Shown here one piece after another: positions 11,112 to 23,100 of a stretch of 64,000 bases of DNA. The position numbers and the translations under genes are program-made. The first letter of the stretch is position 1, and the number at the start of each line of letters is the position of its first letter. Source of the stretch: Sipunculus nudus (Eukaryota; Annelida; Sipuncula; Golfingiida; Sipunculidae); NCBI GenBank assembly GCA_026874595.1, contig CM049314.1:5184229-5248228 (forward strand), in the 5' to 3' direction. The notes under the pieces were generated by a model. The model made no database searches. It saw only the letters and a program-made list of their open reading frames with translations, and was not told where the DNA came from.

Positions 11112-14100
11112 ACTGTTAACAATTAAATTGGTTGACCATCACTCAGAAAACTTTCTTTCAGCGATATTCTTATATAGTATATTCGTCGCAGTGTTACATT
11201 TGCAAGAAGACAGGCTTTACGGATATGTCATACGGTATTATTTTATGAACGGGCAAAGCAGATTAATTCATTATGTTTGTCAATACATTTTTTCGGTTGC
11301 TTAATTCGTGATGAATACGAACATCCATTTTCACAAGTTATTTTAGGCGATAAAAGTAGCTTCTCACCTAAGCAACGCCACTCGAAACCACGCATGAATG
11401 CATAGGCCAGAAGCAAGATCAATGCTATTGTTCTACTATGTTGGTTGGGATTTTATATATATTCTTTTAGCAAAATATCTAGGGTTACAGCATGAACAAA
11501 AGACCAAACTTGTTTCATAGACGAGAATCGTAGGAATATCTGAAGAGGCCGCTACAAGTTGTCCTCAGGTTATTTTGGCTCTCTCTGTTGCCCATAAATG
11601 ACATATGAAAATGTAATTACGTCAGTTGATATAATCATTTTTTGTTGTAATCATATGGTAAAATTACAATTTTTGTTGTAATAAACCTTAAATCGTTATG
11701 AAAGCTGAAAGCATTTGTCACATATAAAATTTGAAATGCCAAAAATAATTTTGAGCTCATTTTCAGCATAGACTTCCTGTCAAGTACCATTAACATGGCG
11801 TTGACCTCTCAGGGAATGGCTGTAAACTTGATACCTACGAGATGCAGCTCATAAAAATGTAATATATGTATCAAATCTGTCATGTGAATATATGCATATT
11901 ATTTAAAAATCTTTGCCGATATATGCGCCATCTGCAGGCAACGAGCGACATCAAGTTTTTGGGTGTTTATATCGGCAGAGTATAATCGATTTAAGTGGAA
12001 CCCCTGTTTCTTCCTTCAATGAGAAGTCCTCTCAGAGATCCTGGCATATATTTAGTCAAATTAACAAAACTTACTATCCACATGATTAGACAGGAACACA
12101 GGTGCAAAGTGCGCACGTTCACGGAAGATATAAGTTTTTGTAGAAAACATTTGAAAGCGTAGTACAGCGTAGTAACAAATAATAAAGAATTAGAGAAAAT
12201 GTCTTATAAAGGACCCAGGAAACCCTAACCTCTAAAATTTATTCATGCAGACTATTTGAAAATACATGCTGTTCCCCTGCATGTGTCGGTTTTTTTTAAA
12301 TATTCATTATTATGCTATAAACGCCACAATACGTTATTTAAGAATGGGCTTTTCAGCATCAGGGGGAAGGTATTAGCTTCGCTAATACCTGGAATAGGCG
12401 TTAATCGCTGACGCCATACTGTCACCCTTAGTCCAGGGGTCGTTCCTACACAAATCGCACCTCTTCCGGTAAAAAATTTTTGGAGATGGCCGAGACAATT
12501 TTTACTATCGAATTTTAAATCAATATTTGTTATATTTCAAGTCAACCTATCCCGTTTTATATTCCACACGCGCGTAGTAACAAAATATTACCTATTCCCT
12601 GAAAGGCTTGCCACAAAATCACCCATGAATATGTTATCTGCCTTGGGTCGTCTGCTCCGACGTATTTCAACAAACTACATTATCCTCTTCACAACTTGAT
12701 ACCTACGCAACGAGTGTATTTAAACCTAAATGGCCCAAATGAAGAGTATATAAAAATATTGTCTCTAAACCTCTGTCTCTCCAATTTCTGTGTGTTTGTG
12801 CTTGAATGAGTTGACAATGTTCGAATGCGTCTTAGATTGATAGAAGGAACCTAGGGAAAGAAAAGGGACGGGGCACATAGTACGTAATATTTGATGCATT
12901 CATAACAAAATTTCTGTTCTGTAAATATTGTCGTAACAGTTATTTTTTATAGAACTTCTCTCCATGTTTCTTAAAGGATGTACAGATCGCCTATGACCTG
13001 TCATGCGCAACTGATGTTAAATAACTATACCGGCTATGATACGGTTACTATAACACCATGTTGGGTCATCTTCACGTGATATAAATGATGTGAGATATGT
13101 TGTGTCAGCATTTTTAAACTACAGGTTGTTGCTCCAAAATATAACAAATGTAACATTTCAACAAGCATATAGGTTTTCTCCAACCACACACAAAATGAAT
13201 CCAACAGAGTAAAAACAGGAAAATAATTTTATTTGAATGAAAGGAGGTGCGCGAGAAAAGGCTTTGCCAAGAGAAACAGTACAACGTATTAACAGTGCTG
13301 AAAGACTGAAGGGCACATTCACCAGGTGTATGTTCATCTCCTGAATTATAATTAAATATTAAATTATGCAATGTAGGCTTTGACCTGACAACAAATTATT
13401 TGATTTGTGCCTAATTCCCTGTGTGAGGACACATTGCGTGTTACAGGTAAATATATCGATCTGCTTTTTTTACCTGGCTCTCCACGTAAAAGCATCCAAC
13501 GTGTTCTCTCTTAATTCGTGAATATGTTTTTCCTTCGATTGTTTTTCAAAAACTGACCCAAGGAAAAGTGCAGAGTCAGCGATAGACCAAGTGTAGTTCT
13601 CTCTAGGGAAGAGACTAAAACAATTACTATAGTGTCACAGATGTACTGGTATCCGTGTCAAATAATATATTAGGGTCGATGAATATATAAAATGAAATCC
13701 GATATCATAATATTGCACAATAAGAAATAGTTTAGAATTTGGGGCACGTGTAAATTGACTAATGCTTTAATGATTTTACTTAAACGATGTGGTCAGTAGA
13801 GGGCAATTATTCTTTACTCTTTAACAAAGACAACGGAAATTATTTTCTATGAAATCTCGTTAGATGGAAAAGAACAAACAATTGTTAACTTCTTGGACCG
13901 CTAGTAAAAAAGAAGAGGGATATGATATGTGCATAATCCGTCGTATATCGATTGAACCTCTTAAAAATTCGACAAGAACTTTGTGTGATATTATGCTTGT
14001 ACCTATGGTATAAGATTTCGGACGTTAATATCGAAGCTTTCTTTATGACCGTCATAAGTAATGGATGCTACAGCTATAATTTTAGGCCCTGCTTGGTGAT

Positions 14101-14739
14101 TAATTGTCCTTCACTAATTTAATCGGTTCATTTATGGTATACATATATAACCAGTAATCATTCAAGTGATGCCATCACAATGGTGCACGGTAGACAACGG
14201 CTGCTAGGTTCGAATGTGTGAGCGGTTGAAAAATTTACCCACACATAATTGTACACTGACACATGGGTGCAATGGCGCTCGCACTTTTCTTATTTTTCAA
14301 GACCGTATTGTTATTCCTGCAACTTTTGAATATTCATTATCTATCAGCAGGATCGGGTATAAATGGACAGGTAAGGCTGAATCAGAAACGCTTGTCAAAA
14401 TATAACCAACGCGGATGGGACTCTGGCTGAAGTATACCTTCGAGTGTCATCAAAAAGGTTGGGGTAAAGGCCAGTAAGTTGTTCTTCCTTACCATTTTGT
14501 TTTGTAAATCTAATTTTAGATGTTAATTTTTACTTCAAGTATGAACACAAGTTGTGAATACTTAAAGTAGACCTATTAAAGGAGGATTAGTTAAAGACTT
14601 TATTTTAAAATGTTTAGGTCCATATTACATCGAGGAAACGTTTTTGTAATCACAAGTGCACAGAAGTGTTGAGAGGTTAATTTTTATGGTAATTTATTGT
14701 AAAACAATATGCAGCTTAAATGTTTAGTGGACAGTTTTG
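11112..14739. other. Non-coding DNA, first ~1.3 kb related to 25.0-26.5 kb
   Basis: The 11.1-12.4 kb part matches the region upstream of the intact PAN exon at several ordered points ('gtgatgaatacgaacatcc' near 11310 with 25210; 'gaaagcatttgtca' near 11707 with 25800; 'cagcatcaggggga' near 12355 with 26437), so the PAN exon was duplicated with its 5' flank. No coding exon was supported in 12.4-14.7 kb. Confidence 0.55.
12368..12390. other. Perfect hairpin
   Basis: Ten-base arms AGGTATTAGC and GCTAATACCT around a TTC loop. The related flank at 26.4 kb lacks it, so it probably belongs to a small insertion. Confidence 0.6.
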
Positions 14740-15372
14740 TTCTATCCGGCACAGGCTCATTGTCGTTAACAGGTAATAACAGGCATATCTAATAGTGCCA
14801 ATGATAGTTCAGTGGGCGTCCACAGCACAAGTTGAACGTAATTTGAGTGGGTGATTGAAATATATACAAGGGGAATAAGTCAAGGGGTATGACGTAACGT
14901 TCCCGAAATAGGAACCTTTCTAGACAGTAAGACCTCATGGCATTTATGCCTCATGGAGTACGTTTGTTTATTTTGTTGCTGATAGCTTTTAACCCCGGGT
15001 GACACTATAAAGGCGAGGCCGAATTACGCAGGATGCAGGGTGGATGCACTCTCCCACTGACGGAGTAGCGGACATCTCAGGATGGTGGAAGGTGACTGGG
15101 AAAACGTAGACCAGCACCAAGAAACCGCATGGTCGACGAAGGGTTCGTCAACGAGGCCGAGAGAGGGCGCTCTAGTGTGGCGGTCGAGAGCCAGTGATTT
15201 ATAATGGAAGAGAAGGATCGAGGTACGGCTGGTCCGGGCAGTGACTAACCAAGAACTGAGGGCTTCTTTCGAGTCCAGCACAGAAGATCTTGCCTACACC
15301 AGAGTGCAGAGTGCATAGTCTCATCATCATCCGTTTTAATAAAAGACATTCTTATGGTAAACGTATAACACA
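14740..15372 (+). mobile_element. LTR-like or promoter-like GC-rich segment
   Basis: Richer in G+C than the surroundings, with a TATAAA at 15006-15011, a GC-rich block after it and AATAAA at 15338-15343, the order expected for U3-R-U5 of a solo LTR. The right edge could be ...GTATAACA at about 15369. I could not define matching TG...CA termini or a target duplication, so this is only a suggestion. Confidence 0.25.
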
Positions 15373-15911
15373 TGAATTACATAAGACATAGCGCCAGGTG
15401 ATAAAAGGCTTTATTCATGAGGACAACATTTATACAGTGTGCATTATAAAACACCTGAGAATAAACAATTACTTGTAATTTTCCTGTTAAGCCGTGATTT
15501 AGCTACTTAACGGAATACACGAGTTTGTTTTCAGTATACCGTACATTACTTCTGCTTACATTTTTTCCTAAGTACCTGCCATGTTTCGTTAAAATACATA
15601 TAATACATTCAAACTGCAAATTATATATAATACAATATATAATGCTTTCAGTATTTCCTTAAAGCTGTCCTTGGATATACCGAGCCGTGAATAGTCTACC
15701 CCATTTGGACTAATTATTCCGGCCAAGATATGACATATACTACTTCGTGATTAATTATAGTATTATATGTAAACAGGTGATAAAGGTTTAATGTGCCTTT
15801 ATTTATATGACAGTGTTTTTACTTATATGACATAACTTTAGTATAACGAATGACATTCCCACTGTAAACATTTCCTTTTTCAGTCAAACTTTTTTTAATT
15901 TTTTTCTGATT

Positions 15912-15985
15912 CACAGTTGTTTTTTCAGAAGAACCAAACGGTTACTGAACAGTGAGTGGCGGCCCAGGTGTAGTTAGAGTACATA
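15912..15985 (-). pseudogene. Truncated duplicate of lectin last exon
   Basis: Minus-strand copy of the SNYTWAVTHC segment of exon 16310-16449 with substitutions. It reads NYTWAATHC and then stops two residues after the conserved Trp, where the functional copy continues to its final Cys. It has no upstream acceptor or first half, so it is a by-product of the 385-bp duplication. Confidence 0.75.
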
Positions 15986-16203
15986 CAAAACATTTACATT
16001 GCAAATTATATGTAATACAATATATAATGCTTTCAGTATTTCCCTACGAGCTGTCCTTTGATATACCGAGCCAAGAACAGTCTACCACATTTGGACTAAT
16101 TATTCCGGCCAAGATATTGCATATGCTACATCGTGATTAATTGTAGTATTACATGTAAACAGGAAATAAAGGTATAACGCTCCTTAGTTTACATGACAGT
16201 GTT

Positions 16204-16209
16204 TTTATT
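16204..16209 (-). terminator. Poly(A) signal of the PAN-lectin gene
   Basis: AATAAA on the minus strand about 100 bases after the stop codon at 16310. Confidence 0.6.
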
Positions 16210-16309
16210 TATATGACTTTCATATTTATATAACTGTAGTATAACAAATAACATTCCCATTGTGAATATTTCCACATTGGTCAAAGATTTTATCTCATAT
16301 TTTCCTGTT

Positions 16310-16449
16310 TCACGGTTGTTTTTCACAAACGAACCACAAGGTTACTGTACAGTGAGTGACGGCCCAGGTGTAGTTGGAATGTGGGAATATTCCAGCACAG
16401 TCATAACCCGATAAGGTGCCCCAGTAGGGATCAAAACAGTCGTAACCGC
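16310..16449 (-). CDS. Exon 5: C-terminal third of CTLD
   Basis: Acceptor CCCTTTCAG precedes 16449. It enters in phase 1 and encodes GYDCFDPYWG...DCAGIF...NYTWAVTHC...WFVCEKQP then TGA. The three Cys match the conserved C-terminal Cys of a CTLD. Confidence 0.85.
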
Positions 16450-19400
16450 CTGAAAGGGTATAATCGTATTTATTGATATACAAATTCGGATATTATGGAA
16501 TTTATGATAAATTTTAAAAAAAATAACGATACCGACAATTATGGTTTTTATAACTGGTACAGTTAGTTTAACTTTTTTATTATTTGAGATAATTGATAGA
16601 TATTGTTTTTTTATGTAAGTGCTTCTTATTACAAATGGAACTGAATATACTTTCACATGTCTATAGAATGCCTAACACGATACTCTCATTCTATTCCCAA
16701 ATTACAAAATAATGAAAGATAAAATTATAATCACTTGAGACCAGACGATCAGGCTCTCCGTTTCTCTTCCACTGCCATGAACCGGGAGTTCCCTCTTGCG
16801 TCAAGGCTATCCAGAGTCCCTTATAATCACTGTTCCCGATCGGTGCTGGCATTGCAGCTACGATATAAAATGCTCATATTCATTTGATCACTTCATTACG
16901 AAGAACAAATATTAAGTTTACGGCATTTAGACTATAATCAAGAAAATCAAGCGAATTGTAATATTTCAAAAGTATATAACCGTGAAGAAATTTCATTTAC
17001 AATGTGCATTAGAATCGATGGAGTCTCGAGTGTGCAGCATTATGGTATTAACTGTAGGGTGGGAAGCCCAGATGAAATTATTTATCCTTCTGGAAAACGT
17101 GGCAAATTGATTTTCTTCTGATAGGAAGTACAGGTTTTTTTTAATAAAAAGGCCAATTTATTGCCTCCATGTTAGGAAGCAAAGACAGTGCCAGAAAATA
17201 TATATTTTGAACTTACCATAATGGTTTAGGTGGTAGTTCCTTAAAAATAAATTCTTCTCTGCTGAGTCTACGATCGCCAAATCTCCGCCTTCGCCTTGGC
17301 AGTACGTGCGTGCTTGATACCAGGTCTTCTTAATACCTAACCCCCCTGAGATAGGAATCCTATAACAACTCCCGGCAAAATATAGGTATGGCGCAGGGCA
17401 CTGGTAAATAGAAAAGAATATTTCTGAAAATAGGGAAAAAAGAAGGCAGACAAGAACTTTGGAAAGAAAAAAGAGTATGCAGACAACTAAGTGTGTTGGT
17501 TAAAAGAATAAAATATTGTCAACCAATATAATCTTTAAATCAAATTGAATCAGAACATTGTTAATTACGTATTGATAAAATCTTAGAGTAATCAAAATAT
17601 GATGAGTTAGGCCAAAAAAAATAAGGTATGGTTCTCAGGCACTTTTTTTCAGAAATCGGTGCGGGCGGGCGGTATTTTATTTTTGACCTTTTTTTAAATG
17701 CTCCGATAAAATGTCATATGATCAGTGAAAAATATGAAAATAACAAATTTTTTTGCCAAACAGGTAAAGGCACTACATAAATTGTATTATTTATCTACTT
17801 GAAAGATAAAAATCAAAATCAAAATTTTTTATGCGGGGGTTAAAATTTGACGCGGGCGGTGCCTGAGAACCACACCTTTTATTTTTTTTTTTTGGCCTTA
17901 TTAATAAAACATTTTATTTTGTTTTTGTTCAGAGATTATTTAAAACAAATATAGAACATATGTACTCATCTATGTTAAATATTATATGAAAAGAACATAT
18001 ACTGCCGTATGATCAGATTTGCAAAATCAGTATAATTTGGACGTTGCTCAGTTGAACAATGATAACGCCGAGATCGCTCAGTGCTGAGGTTGATAGGAAC
18101 TCAAGCACTGATGTAAGTTCTTAAAAGAAACTTTTAAATGCTGTATCTCAAGAAAATAAGGGAAACATTGCAACTGTCTCACGGTTGAAATGCAAAGTAG
18201 ATCAATGATATATTAAATTATCATGACCTTTAGAAAATCTCAAACTGGTCGTATCCTTGATAATAATTGTATTGGTAGTGAGAGGCAATATAGGTTCGAG
18301 TAAAAGCATTTATAAGTTTTGGTAGAAGAAATCTAAAAAATCAAAATATTTAAAATTGGGTGTCATTTTTCCAGTGAATAAACATAAAAGAAAATTTTGG
18401 AGTTTACATGTTCGATGAATAATATATTTACAGCTTGAGGTATAATATACTATTTAATAAATACTTATACTATTTAACTTGCTAGGAACAAATATTAAAA
18501 TCTCAGTGACCCAAAACGTTTTTTATTGTTGATATTATATTAGTGCAATGATTTTACATTTTTTAATTCACTTTAGTATAACCGTACATCAATTTTGAAA
18601 TACTGATTCCAAGTCAGGATGAAGTGAGACAAAGGAGAGGCAAGTGTGCCCCGCCACCAGTCACGTGGTCTTACCGTAGCCGGCGTAGTTACGAGAACTG
18701 GAGATGTCGTCTGTTCTACCGTGGTAGTTACTGCAGGTTGTGCTGTAGTAGGGTGAACGGTTGTTGGTCTGATAACTGAGGTCTGTAAGTGGAAGAAAGA
18801 ATTTAAAAAAATACAGTACATACTGGGACTGAAATACCGTTATTCACCTCAAAAGAAATGTTTGTTTTAACATGCCCTAATGCCAATTTAACTCATCTTG
18901 AGGTAATTTGAATTTAAAACAGCAGCTGGCACAGCAGGACTCGGGTAGAATATACTGTACTATATATGTATAAAAGGTTCCTTTAAATTAAAGTCCCATA
19001 AAGCTATAAACAACGTATATGTATCGTCTTAATCCGGTACAGTGTTCTTCCCAATATCACATGCATTGATGGAATTTCCATTCATTTCCTATGATGTTTT
19101 GATAATTATAAAGAAAAACTATTTTAGACATGGTGCAAAAGCAAAAGAATATTCCTCAGGCCAAACGGCACACCATTACGTTTTTTATATATTTTATTAT
19201 AAAATTGAAATATATTTTGAAGCAAGAAAGAAACAGGTAGAAACAACAACATGAAATTTTATTTCAAGTTATCCGTCATACATTTTATTGTCCGAACACT
19301 AATGAGTCAGTTGAACTTGTTGGATGTTTATTATCTTCCTCTTTATTATATACGTTTAATAACATTTACATATAATATGAAATTAAAAATTATCGGCCAA

Positions 19401-20132
19401 TTAACATTAAAAAACACACTGCAACAGGTTATAGTGATATACTTAAAGAATTGATACATACATGATACTTTGAAACAAAGATATTTGCACAAAGTGTCAT
19501 CATTTTAAGTCAAATAATCTGCCGGATGCAAGACAATAATCTTTGTTTTTCCTTAGGTTTATCTTAATTGAGTTGTTCCGACGGTTTTATAATTATATAC
19601 AAAGAAACCCCTTGATTGGATCATAAATTCATTTACCCTACTTTCTGCGAAAATTAGGTGAATGCAGGAACAACTGGAGAGATTACCTTACAAATAGCAA
19701 TCCTTTGTTGGTAGCAGCTCTATCGAACTAAGACATTGTTTCCGATACCATCATTATATGTTTAAGATGTTTTGTGTCAGGATGTTAAGTGCTCCTCGGT
19801 TAAGTGTTTGCTTTGAGGTCTTGTTCCAGGTCGATAAAAATAATTCAATAGGGGTTCTTTTGGATTTTTTTGCGGGACATTTGTAAAAACCTTTGTTAAC
19901 TATTTTGCATTTATCTTCATATGAAAGGATACATAGAAGTAGACCAGCCAAAATCGTTATATATTTCGAGAGGGATAATAATCAGTTATTTGTTTGAGTT
20001 CGAAATACCTACAATAACAAGATATGTTTCACATATGGAAGCGGCAGGGTTCAGCTTATATTCGGTGAATCCAGGGGTGAAGCCAGGATTGAAGGAAGGG
20101 AGGGGGCCGAAATAATTGTCAAAAGACAACTA

Positions 20133-20173
<41 letters not shown>

Positions 20174-23100
20174 GATGAAACCTATTTCCGGTGTTCTTTT
20201 GAATGTATGCCTTTCAGAACCATTACCAAAACCATGTGGACTGCAGAATTATTATATGTCATACCAAAGAAAAAGTGGGCAGGAGAAACAAACTGATATA
20301 ATGGGGAATGCATAATCAAATCAAATGACCTATATTTTGTGTAGATATTACATTATTTGAAGACGTTATCAACACAATAATATAGTGAGGGTTTGGATGA
20401 CCTTGACCTTTGATCATTCTCGACCAAAAACCGATTGCCTTGTAGGAGTATTGTTTTTTAACTTAATAACTTCCAGAGCAATTGCTCAAGGCTTGAAGCC
20501 CACAGAGCAATACCAGTAAAAATCTCGCAAAGTCTCGTTTGACAGAAAAAGGAAAAAGTCGACCTCTCTTACTTTTGAACTGACAAAGTTAGAAAGACAG
20601 ACTTTTTTTCTAATATCATGAATTTTCCAAAATAAATGCGTAACCATATGAACAGCAGATTGAGTCAGCTACACATAAGTAAAAAGGTCATATTATGACA
20701 AAAGAGATGAGCTCCACTTCAGCTGGCTACGATGACTCTTCACGATGGTATGCAAAAACAAATTGGCCCTGACCTTAGGTTCTGATCTATTTGGATCAAA
20801 AGACTTTGTCATCTGGAACTGTAGGTATACCATCGGTTATAACGTTCAGAGCCATCAAGAAAAAGTTCTCTCCTCTAGAATGCCAGATGTCAGACAAGAT
20901 TACAAGCATAGAAACAAATCTGATTACAATTGACGAACAGACTGACACATCTTGAACGTAAGATACCGGAATCTGGTATTGGAATGTACAGAGGAACAAA
21001 ATGAGCTATAGTTTGTGTATATAGGGCACAATCTGACAATTTTTTTGAGGAAAATAAGATTGTTATGCTTTAGTTACAATGATCTTAATCTTTGACTAAT
21101 TTCAACCAATATCTAGAGGCTTCTATGACATTTCGTTCCCTATTAATTGTACAAGTTTCAGGGCTTGATAAAAAATTATGGCCTGTAGAGCGAGGAGATA
21201 CAAACAGACAGATATACGGAACTGGCAAACATGCTTGTCGAAATCAAGGATTTTCAGCAAGCCAAATTAATATATTCGCAGAATCAAAACTAATGAAAAG
21301 TAAAAAGTAAGACCAAAATCTGCGGATACCAGTGACAGGAATTTCAAAATTCTGCTTTATAAATTTTAATGATAATTACACAGTGAAATTCCGTGAAGAC
21401 CGGGAGCACTGGATGCGACTTTTGGGAGGGGGGGGACATAGCCCCCTGCGCGCCCCCTCCCCCCCAGGCTACGCCCCTGGTGAATATGAACATATAACTG
21501 TAACAGATGTGAAACAAGCTGCTGTCTGTGATATAAAATCTGTTTCAGGTTTCAACTGATTTGTTTGCTGGTCTCGCTCTTTGCCTTGTGGCTTATAGCC
21601 ATTGTTTCTTATTGCCTTATTGCAGATATCTGCCTTATATATATATATAGATATATTATATATATTATAGATATCTGCCTTATTGCAGATATAAAATCTG
21701 TTTCAGGTTTCAACTGATTTGTTTGCTGGTCTCGCTCTTTGCCTTGTGGCTTATAGCCATTGTTTCTTATTGCCTGGTCTGCTTTGACTGTTTCTATTGT
21801 TGTTTTCAATGGTTTTCTTATTTCTCATAACGAAACCAGTTTTCTCACGTGACTGTGTTAAGGTCGGTGGGTCAAGAGAGTCGCAGCTTCAGTTTCCAGT
21901 GATACATGGAACTGAACGTATCTCGTTTCTATCTTGACAGGTAAGAGCACTTCACTTTATTAAGTATTAACACTAAACCATTGGTGTATTTACGTTCCTT
22001 GAATGTATAAAGGACACGAGTATTGCTAAAAAAAAGTTCATACATGAAGTATTCATTATATATCGCAGCTAAGATATCATGCAGTATTCATTTTGTATTC
22101 ATTTTTTGCAGGTAAAAAGTAATTAGTCTGTACTTCATAATTGCAAAACATGGTGTAAGCTTGAGTTTCCAGTTATACATGGAACTTAACGTATCCGTTT
22201 CTCTCCTGACAGTCTCTACTTCGCGTGAGAGATGTTTGTTCTGGTTTGAATAAAGTTTTATATCAACCACGGGTTGGAGGTATTTCGTACACGTCTGGAG
22301 GCGGACGACTTGGCTATGCCGGACGGCTGTTACATAAGAATAAACCTTTTCTACGAGCACGCGCACTGCGCGTAACGGTCGTCTGTTTGGTTCGGTTTTT
22401 TTTTGTGAGCCAGCATTGCGGGTTTCGTGAAATGGAACCAGGTTCATGCAAGAACCCCTGATTTAACAATTTCTTTAACGATATTTGTGACTGATATTTC
22501 ATAATTTTTTTATAATATTTTTATGCGATAATTTTCCTAGCATCTGGTTAGGTTGACCTCAATATTACATGCAAAGCGAAGGGTGGTGGCCCCCTACGCT
22601 CACCCTGGATACCCATCTGTCGGAAAGGTCTTTTGTCTAATTAATCAATAGGTATTTCTATACCGCCGTATGTATCTACAGACTGGGCTTTCTTTATCCT
22701 ACCATGCACAGAATGCCCAAAAAAGGAAGGTATCCCCGTTCGATAAAATTTATGACCCGAGGGGGAAATTTTTGTTTTGATAAAAGATCGATCTTCTTTG
22801 CACACCATTTGTTGCTAGGATAACTAAACGTTACGGTACGTCAAGTGTGTAAACAATCTTAAGGAACACAAACTCCGAACAGCATTTAAACTAATGGGCA
22901 TACATTCTCATAAAAAAGGTCCATTATTGGTTCGTTATTGTCTTGCTCTACAAAGAGTAAAGTCTGATAGATTAACTTACTTTCCTTTTTTCACTTACAC
23001 ACCACAACCTTCATGGGACAAGCAGGTGTTAACCTAACCTCTTTACGGACATATGCCCCTAATATAACCTCTATAGATATCTTCATTTTACACCCTTTTA

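Larger units (their letters stand above)
15595..16374. repeat. 385-bp tandem duplication over the lectin last exon
   Basis: The two halves (about 15595-15985 and 15986-16374) match with a period of 385 (GCAAATTATAT at 15616 and 16001; 'tttggactaattattccggccaagat' shared). The second unit contains the end of the functional CTLD exon. The first contains only its last part, whose final Cys codon region is changed so the frame ends early. Confidence 0.9.

Noticed and set aside
15024-15281. 85-codon minus-strand frame
   Set aside because: It follows the higher G+C of the LTR-like segment; no domain or start context.
22088-22502. Overlapping frames on both strands
   Set aside because: No splice signals or recognisable domain, and located inside an intron of a well-supported gene.
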